Assembly: GCA_018260275.1 (NCBI GenBank) | Contig: JAGLBK010000114.1 | Location: 1-8,277 of the forward strand | Direction: 5' to 3' | Source: Deinococcus sp. | Lineage (GTDB): Bacteria > Deinococcota > Deinococci > Deinococcales > Deinococcaceae | Length of the DNA stretch: 8,277 nt | The notes under the pieces: generated by a model | The model's database searches: none | Told to the model about the DNA's origin: nothing | The model's input: the letters and a program-made list of their open reading frames with translations, nothing else | Part shown: one piece after another, positions 6,422 to 8,277 of the stretch | Numbering within the stretch: the stretch's first letter is position 1 | Layout of the letters: every line of letters starts with the position of its first letter | Program-made: the position numbers and the translations under genes

Positions 6422-6641
6422 TTATGCCAGGAGTCGGCCAGGATAAAGGCACACCTCTGTCCATCTGGCCTAGGTCGCAGATTTCCCGCAGTCGCCGCCT
6501 GATCCTGAATTCCCTTACTTGTCTGGCACCCTCTCGGAAAACTGCCTGGCATAAAATGTCTGGTTACTGAATTTCCTTAACACGGCCACAATATCTGAGG
6601 ATTATGATTTCCTTATTCTTTCTCATAAACTCAGTACGAAT
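6422..6641. other. Repeat-rich intergenic stretch, no gene seen
   Basis: Between the GCGTC cluster and the stop of ruvX I see no convincing ORF, tRNA or terminator with a T-run. The stretch contains TTATGCCAGG (6422-6431) and its exact inverse CCTGGCATAA (6545-6554), an inner inverted repeat GGCCAG/CTGGCC (6436-6441, 6465-6470), five copies of CTGGC/GCCAG, and three ATTYCCTTA copies (6509, 6571, 6607). A weak AT-rich stem overlapping the ruvX stop (6625-6645) could slow polymerase, but it lacks a T-run. It may hold regulatory sites, a structured RNA or a decayed small element. Confidence 0.4.
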
Positions 6642-7052
6642 TTATGTGTCGGCAGGTGCAACTGCGGCCAGACGCTGAAGGTAGAGTTCGAGAATTTGAA
6701 TGGCCGCGCCTTCATCCAGGTCAACATGGCCTAGTTCCCGCGCTCGCTGGGTCGTGAAGCGTTCGTCCTGGTAGGTCACGGCGTACCCTTTTTCGCTCAG
6801 TACCTTTCCGAAGGCGCGAACCCGCTCGGCGCTGGGACTGGGTTTGCCGTCGGTTCTGAGGGGCAAGCCCAGCAACAGGGTCGTGGCTCCGGTTTCCTCG
6901 ACTTTCAGGCGCACCGCCTTCAGGTCGAGGGGCAGGCGCTTGCGGTCCACGCTTCCCCGGCCAAAAGCCAGGGTGCCCGCGTTGACGGCAAAGCCGATGC
7001 AGTTTTTGCTGACGTCTAGGGCCAGGATAATCGGGAGGGCGGCGTCCGGCAT
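6642..7052 (-). CDS. ruvX: RuvX/YqgF-family Holliday-junction resolvase-like nuclease
   Basis: Starting at the ATG at 7052 gives a 136-aa protein, the usual YqgF length, with an RNase H-like fold. Motif 1 is LALDVSKNCIGFAV with catalytic Asp13. TTLLLGLPLRTDGKPS (57-72) matches the conserved GLP-DG strand-loop. QDERFTT (95-101) carries the conserved DER with Glu97. DEGAAIQILELYL supplies the last acidic residue (Asp113) and the AA-IL-YL helix. The family cuts branched DNA and is also linked to 16S rRNA maturation. Motif 1 is unusual: the common pattern is DxGxxRIG, but here it is D-V-S-K-N-C-I-G, so the Gly and Arg are replaced. A longer frame upstream in the same register (to 7310) lies over the divergent crotonase gene, and its extra residues look like shadow sequence, so the later start is chosen. 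A TACACT box sits 9 nt upstream, with no Shine-Dalgarno. Confidence 0.88.
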   Translation of the reverse strand: MPDAALPIILALDVSKNCIGFAVNAGTLAFGRGSVDRKRLPLDLKAVRLKVEETGATTLLLGLPLRTDGKPSPSAERVRAFGKVLSEKGYAVTYQDERFTTQRARELGHVDLDEGAAIQILELYLQRLAAVAPADT

Positions 7053-7061
7053 ATACGCCCG

Positions 7062-7067
7062 AGTGTA
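7062..7067 (-). promoter_or_regulatory. Probable -10 box of ruvX (near-leaderless)
   Basis: Minus-strand TACACT is followed by nine bases and the ATG at 7052, so the transcript would carry a leader of only about two bases. There is no Shine-Dalgarno. No clear -35 hexamer is visible; an upstream one would lie inside the start of the divergent crotonase gene. Confidence 0.4.
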
Positions 7068-7071
7068 GCGG

Positions 7072-7077
7072 TAGGCT
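7072..7077 (+). promoter_or_regulatory. Probable leaderless -10 box of the crotonase gene
   Basis: TAGGCT is followed by six bases and the ATG at 7084, placing the transcription start on the A of the start codon. GGAG at 7078-7081 is only two bases from the ATG, too close for normal use as a Shine-Dalgarno. It lies four bases from the opposite-facing ruvX -10 box, so the two promoters share DNA. No good -35 is seen. Confidence 0.4.
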
Positions 7078-7083
7078 GGAGAC

Positions 7084-7869
7084 ATGACCGAACAATCTGT
7101 GGTACTGGCCGAGACCAGAGCTGGAGTTTGCACGTTGACCCTCAACCGTCCCGACAAGCTCAACGCCGCCAATAACGAGCTGATTCTGGGCCTGACCGAA
7201 CAGCTCCGGCAGGCTGGGGCCGACGATTCGGTGCGGGTGGTGGTGCTCACGGCGGCGGGCCGCGCCTTCTGCGCCGGGCAGGACCTGAGCGAAGTGGGCA
7301 GCGGCAACATGACCGAGCACCTCCAGCAGACCTATAACCCCCTGATTCAGACGATTCGTTCGCTGGGCAAGCCCGTGATTACCGCTGTGAACGGGATTGC
7401 CGCTGGAGCCGGGGCGAGTCTGGCCCTGTCCGGGGACATCCGGCTGTGGGCGGCCTCGGCGTCGCTGGTCGAAATATTCAGCAATATTGCCCTGGTGCCC
7501 GATAGCGGCAGCAGCTGGTTTTTACCCCGTCTGGTGGGCTATCACCGCGCCTTCGAGCTGATGGCGCTGGCCGAAAAGGTCACTGCCCCCGAAGCTGAGC
7601 GCCTGGGCCTGTGCGAGCACGTTTACCCCGACGAGACGTTCCAGGCCGATGTTCAGGCGTATGCCGAGCGTCTGGCGGCCCGCCCCGCTCACGCCCTCAA
7701 GTTGACCAAAGAGGTGCTGAACGCGGCGGCGACTGCCTCACTGGCCGAGGCCCTGGAGCACGAGGCGCAGTTGCAACAGGTGGCGGGCGGCCACTGGGAA
7801 CACCGCGAAGGGGTCAATGCCTTCAGGGAAAAGCGGGCGGCTGACTTCCTGAATAAGCCGCAGGATTGA
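7084..7869 (+). CDS. Enoyl-CoA hydratase/isomerase family protein, PaaG-like
   Basis: This complete 261-aa crotonase-fold protein binds an acyl-CoA in the cytoplasm. The CoA/oxyanion-hole segments are RAFCAGQDLS (60-69, oxyanion Gly65) and AVNGIAAGAGASLAL (101-115, second oxyanion region near Gly110). By alignment from memory with rat enoyl-CoA hydratase, the two catalytic glutamates (Glu144, Glu164) correspond to Ser112 and Phe132 here, so normal hydratase chemistry is unlikely. The segment LVPDSGSSWFLPRLVG (137-152) carries Asp140 at the position of the single catalytic Asp of PaaG (ring-1,2-epoxyphenylacetyl-CoA isomerase). CAGQDL is also PaaG-like. No other phenylacetate-pathway gene is in the window, so the substrate is uncertain; another enoyl-CoA isomerase is the main alternative. 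Expression is probably from the leaderless promoter at 7072. Confidence 0.88.
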   Translation: MTEQSVVLAETRAGVCTLTLNRPDKLNAANNELILGLTEQLRQAGADDSVRVVVLTAAGRAFCAGQDLSEVGSGNMTEHLQQTYNPLIQTIRSLGKPVITAVNGIAAGAGASLALSGDIRLWAASASLVEIFSNIALVPDSGSSWFLPRLVGYHRAFELMALAEKVTAPEAERLGLCEHVYPDETFQADVQAYAERLAARPAHALKLTKEVLNAAATASLAEALEHEAQLQQVAGGHWEHREGVNAFREKRAADFLNKPQD

Positions 7870-7916
7870 AGCCCTGCCGGGCACACTTCGGGGAAGCCTT
7901 CAGGCGAGGCTGCGGC
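7857..7916. other. Inverted repeats at a convergent gene junction
   Basis: The two stop codons are separated by only 30 bp (7870-7899). GCCGCAG (7857-7863) and CTGCGGC (7910-7916) are inverted repeats reaching into the ends of both genes. A smaller hairpin, GCCC-tgcc-GGGC (7871-7882), sits inside. There is no T-run on either strand, so this could be a bidirectional factor-assisted stop, or simply chance in GC-rich DNA. Confidence 0.25.
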
Positions 7917-8277
7917 GGCCACGCTTTTCGGCTTCGATGGCCCGCTGCAACTCCTGAATCTGCTTGAGCATACTGAGCTGCTCGGGGAGTGGGGCGCTCG
8001 ACACCTGTTTTTTGAGCAGGTCCACCTCCGAGCGCATGGCGTCGATGCTCATGGTCACCTGAATATCGTCCACGGCGGCGGCGGCGTACCCGTTGACTTT
8101 CTGCTCGTACTGTTCAGAGTTGGCCCGACCAATGGTGCCCGCGTCGCGGCCCTCGAACATCAGACGGATCAGCAGCGGTTCCTCGGGCTGGCCCCGGAAC
8201 ACTTCCAGAATGTCGTCGGGGCTTTGTGCGCCCTGGGCGGCCAGCATGACCTTACGCACGGCTTCGTTGCGCCAGGG
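7900..8277 (-). CDS. dnaG: Probable DNA primase DnaG, C-terminal end only
   Basis: The frame is open to the right edge and lacks a start, giving the last 125 residues (beginning PWRNEAVRKVMLAA) and a TGA at 7900-7902. The fragment is mostly helical, with a charged amphipathic C-terminus (LKKQ, then PLPEQLSMLKQIQELQRAIEAEKR). This resembles the helicase-interacting C-terminal domain of bacterial DnaG, whose terminal helices carry a similar L-x-x-x-Q-x-L pattern. No zinc-binding or TOPRIM motif can be checked, because those lie outside the window. I also vaguely recall a primase gene near a crotonase gene in Deinococcus, which would fit but is not evidence from this sequence. Alternative: another coiled-coil protein. 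The identification is moderate; the reading frame itself is well supported by the convergent layout and GC-rich codon use. Confidence 0.55.
   Translation of the reverse strand, partial: PWRNEAVRKVMLAAQGAQSPDDILEVFRGQPEEPLLIRLMFEGRDAGTIGRANSEQYEQKVNGYAAAAVDDIQVTMSIDAMRSEVDLLKKQVSSAPLPEQLSMLKQIQELQRAIEAEKRGRRSLA

Noticed and set aside
6422..6431. TTATGCCA as half of a Deinococcus radiation/desiccation response motif
   Set aside because: That motif is a compact palindrome of about 17 bp; here the inverse half is more than 100 bp away, so it is not a DdrO-type site.
6210..6446. A 78-codon plus-strand ORF in the lipoprotein upstream region
   Set aside because: It has no ribosome-binding site, no recognisable product and no plus-strand promoter, and it runs across the strong minus-strand promoter elements.
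7053..7310. N-terminal extension of ruvX up to 7310, or to an ATG at 7085
   Set aside because: The extension overlaps the divergent crotonase gene, and its extra residues are low-complexity shadow sequence. The 7052 start gives the normal family length, with motif 1 near the N-terminus.

Overview
The window looks like a chromosomal segment from a GC-rich bacterium of the Deinococcus-Thermus group, most likely a Deinococcus. The evidence is indirect. The acyl-CoA ligase closely resembles, from memory, the Thermus thermophilus long-chain fatty acyl-CoA synthetase. Several start codons sit 6-9 nt behind a TAnnnT -10 hexamer, the leaderless arrangement common in Deinococcus. Most coding sequence is strongly GC-rich. 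No database search was possible.

Layout from left to right. (1) 1-690, minus: the N-terminal 230 codons of an alpha/beta-hydrolase esterase of the enterochelin-esterase type, cut by the window edge just after its GASLGG nucleophile elbow. (2) 691-846: a spacer holding two adjacent palindromes that resemble a REP/BIME-type repeat. (3) 847-2529, minus: a complete long-chain fatty-acid--CoA ligase. (4) 2530-2635: the ligase promoter and Shine-Dalgarno, plus a rho-independent terminator for the next gene. (5) 2636-6157, minus: a 1173-aa secreted lipoprotein with an Ig-like domain, a PEGA-like domain, an unrecognised ~240-aa domain, three DUF11-like modules and a C-terminal beta-rich domain. It is a stand-alone transcription unit, less GC-rich than its neighbours. 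(6) 6158-6641: 484 bp of non-coding DNA with a near-consensus sigma-70 promoter for the lipoprotein, a ~160-nt structured leader that may encode a short coupled upstream ORF, a cluster of GCGTC repeats behind the promoter, and a repeat-rich stretch of unknown role. (7) 6642-7052, minus: a RuvX/YqgF-family nuclease. (8) 7084-7869, plus: a crotonase-fold protein of the PaaG-like isomerase type, divergent from ruvX with only 31 bp between start codons. (9) 7900-8277, minus: the C-terminal end of a protein that is probably DNA primase DnaG, convergent with the crotonase gene.

The genes do not form one pathway. The ligase (acyl-CoA synthesis) and the crotonase (acyl-CoA processing) could both serve fatty-acid or aromatic-acid catabolism, but they are far apart and on opposite strands. 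RuvX and the putative primase are DNA-maintenance genes. The most distinctive parts are the large DUF11 lipoprotein with its elaborate upstream region, and the palindrome pair at 725-819. I did not find a recognisable defence island, mobile element, CRISPR array or RNA gene.
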